A stretch of 64,000 nucleotides of DNA, taken from NCBI RefSeq assembly GCF_016019955.1, contig NZ_JAECRZ010000002.1, positions 124,001-188,000 of the forward strand. Reading direction: 5' to 3'. The DNA comes from Thiosulfatihalobacter marinus. GTDB lineage: Bacteria > Pseudomonadota > Alphaproteobacteria > Rhodobacterales > Rhodobacteraceae. Position 1 is the first letter of the stretch. Each line of letters starts with the position of its first letter. Below the pieces are notes generated by a model, which was given only the letters and a program-made list of their open reading frames with translations, was not told the DNA's origin and made no database searches. Positions 62,834-64,000 of the stretch are shown here, one piece after another. A program made the translations under genes and the position numbers.

Positions 62834-64000
62834 ATGCGCGCACAGGACGAACCGGACGGCATGAACATTCTGTTCATCATGTATGACCAGTTGCGGTTCG
62901 ACTATCTGAGCTGCGCGGGGCATCCCCATTTGCATACGCCCAATTTCGACCGGGTCGCGGCACGGGGCGTGCGCTTTACCAACGCCTATGTGCAATCCCC
63001 GATCTGCGGCGCCTCGCGCATGAGTTTCTATACCGGGCGCTATACCTCGTCCCACGGGGCGCAGTGGAACGGGTTTCCCCTGCGGGTGGGCGAACAGACA
63101 CTGGGCGATCACCTGCGCCGCGCGGGCATGGCGTGCTGGCTGGTGGGCAAGACCCACATGAAGGCCGATGCCGAGGGCATGGCGCGGCTGGGGCTGAGCC
63201 CGGACAGCGTGATCGGCGCGCGCCAGGCGGAATGCGGCTTTGACAGCTGGGTGCGCGATGACGGGCTGTGGGCCGAAGGGCCGGACGGGTTTTATGACGG
63301 GAAACGCTCGCCCTATAACGAATATCTGAAATCCAGGGGCTATCCGTCGCACAACCCTTGGGCGGATTTTGCCAATGCCGGGGTGCACGCGAATGGCGAC
63401 AAGGCGTCGGGCTGGATGTTCATGAACGCCGACAAGCCCGCCAATATCCGCGAGGAAGACAGCGAAACGCCGTGGCTGACCCGCAAGACCATCGAGTTCA
63501 TCCAACAGGCGCGGGGGCGCTGGTGTGCGCATGTCAGTTTCATCAAGCCGCACTGGCCCTATATCGTGCCCGCGCCCTATCACGCGATGTACGGGCCCGA
63601 TCACGTGCCCGCGCCCGTGCGCCATGTCAGCGAACGCGACGATCCGCACCCCGTGTTCGGCGCCTATATGGAAAACCGGATCGCACAGGCGTTTCAGCGC
63701 GACGACGTGCGCCAAAAGGTGATCCCGGCCTATATGGGGCTGATCAGGCAGTGCGACGACCAGCTGGGCGTGTTGCTGGACTATCTTGAAACCACCGGGC
63801 GCATGGACAGCACGATGATCGTGCTGACCTCGGATCACGGCGATTACCTGGGGGATCACTGGCTGGGCGAGAAAGACCTGTTTCACGACCCGTCGGTCAA
63901 GGTGCCGATGATCGTGTATGATCCGCGCCCCGGGGCAGACGCCACCCGGGGCACCACCTGCGATGCGCTTGTCGAGGCGATCGACCTGGCGGCGACCTTT
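62834..64000 (+). CDS. Sulfatase-superfamily hydrolase, cut by right window edge
   Basis: At least 389 residues, open to the right edge. It starts MRAQDEPDGMNILFIMYDQLRFDYLSCAGHPHLHTPN (metal ligands in MYDQLRFDY). The nucleophile motif is C58 in SPICGASRMSFYTGRY (CxAxR), and HWPYIVPAPYHAMY, LTSDHGDYLGDHWLGEKD carry further metal and substrate residues, closer to choline-sulfatase/phosphonate monoesterase relatives than to the other sulfatase. No signal peptide, so cytoplasmic. GAGAGAGGGCAGG precedes ATG 62834. Divergent from the exported arylsulfatase. Confidence 0.88.
   Translation, partial: MRAQDEPDGMNILFIMYDQLRFDYLSCAGHPHLHTPNFDRVAARGVRFTNAYVQSPICGASRMSFYTGRYTSSHGAQWNGFPLRVGEQTLGDHLRRAGMACWLVGKTHMKADAEGMARLGLSPDSVIGARQAECGFDSWVRDDGLWAEGPDGFYDGKRSPYNEYLKSRGYPSHNPWADFANAGVHANGDKASGWMFMNADKPANIREEDSETPWLTRKTIEFIQQARGRWCAHVSFIKPHWPYIVPAPYHAMYGPDHVPAPVRHVSERDDPHPVFGAYMENRIAQAFQRDDVRQKVIPAYMGLIRQCDDQLGVLLDYLETTGRMDSTMIVLTSDHGDYLGDHWLGEKDLFHDPSVKVPMIVYDPRPGADATRGTTCDALVEAIDLAATF

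Noticed and set aside
1..64000. tRNA, rRNA, IS elements, prophage, CRISPR
   Set aside because: No cloverleaf-like, transposase, integrase or phage structural sequence was found in either strand; non-coding gaps are short and accounted for.

Overview
The window is dense, GC-rich bacterial chromosome with short intergenic gaps and many 1-8 nt gene overlaps. Gene content and local synteny fit a member of the Rhodobacteraceae (Roseobacter-type marine Alphaproteobacteria). The supporting features are propionyl-CoA carboxylase and methylmalonyl-CoA mutase separated by a DUF4174 gene, a short second-type GltX, a short ProRS without an editing insert, Hda next to Ppk/Ppx, proS-lolC-lolD, a complete paa epoxidase cluster, and intergenic palindromes containing GAGTATTT and AAAATGAAG. 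This is inference from gene content; no rRNA or tRNA gene is present to confirm it. I found no prophage, IS element, CRISPR array or integron.

Layout. 1-4760: propionate to succinyl-CoA (pccA, cut by the left edge, and the B12-dependent mutase). 4934-9922: a Tat-exported MBL hydrolase, gltX, a cyclase-homology protein with substituted catalytic positions, a gamma-glutamylcyclotransferase-like protein and an NsrR-like Fe-S regulator. 9984-14754: a tandem glycine riboswitch controlling gcvT-gcvH-gcvP. 14976-18865: an FtsX-type ABC exporter divergent from a TesA-like esterase. 18955-22187: cold-shock protein, then the PreT/PreA dihydropyrimidine dehydrogenase and a clear terminator. 22212-26733: NhaA and small enzymes. 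26755-34457 (minus strand): ppx, ppk, hda, a PerM-type permease and an OafA-type acyltransferase. 34823-38269: proS, lolC, lolD. 38266-41762: DMT transporter, thioesterase, three tandem monoheme cytochromes c, GST, CMD protein. 41876-45074: an oxidoreductase-SelD fusion convergent with mnmH (tRNA selenouridine). 45216-57603: phenylacetate catabolism. 57768-64000: octaheme cytochrome, HAD hydrolase and two divergent sulfatases, the second cut by the right edge.

The paa locus is the largest functional unit. The plus-strand operon paaG-paaI-paaK-paaR diverges from P450-paaZ. A second minus-strand operon runs paaJ-paaA-paaB-paaC-paaD-paaE and ends with an additional ferritin-like PaaA/PaaC homologue. 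A 16-bp palindrome with the half-site CCAACCG lies in the divergent promoter region and again just upstream of paaJ, which makes PaaR a good candidate for joint control of all three transcripts. PaaK makes phenylacetyl-CoA, PaaABCE epoxidises it, PaaG isomerises to the oxepin, PaaZ opens the ring and oxidises the aldehyde, and PaaJ thiolyses. The PaaF and PaaH steps are not encoded here.

The most interesting unexplained items are the extra PaaA/PaaC-like subunit with a partly lost di-iron motif, the P450 embedded in the paa regulon, the cyclase-homology protein lacking the usual Asp/Asn, two families of intergenic hairpin repeats (one copy nested and facing a second copy), and the octaheme cytochrome with a helical-repeat tail next to a HAD/sulfatase group.
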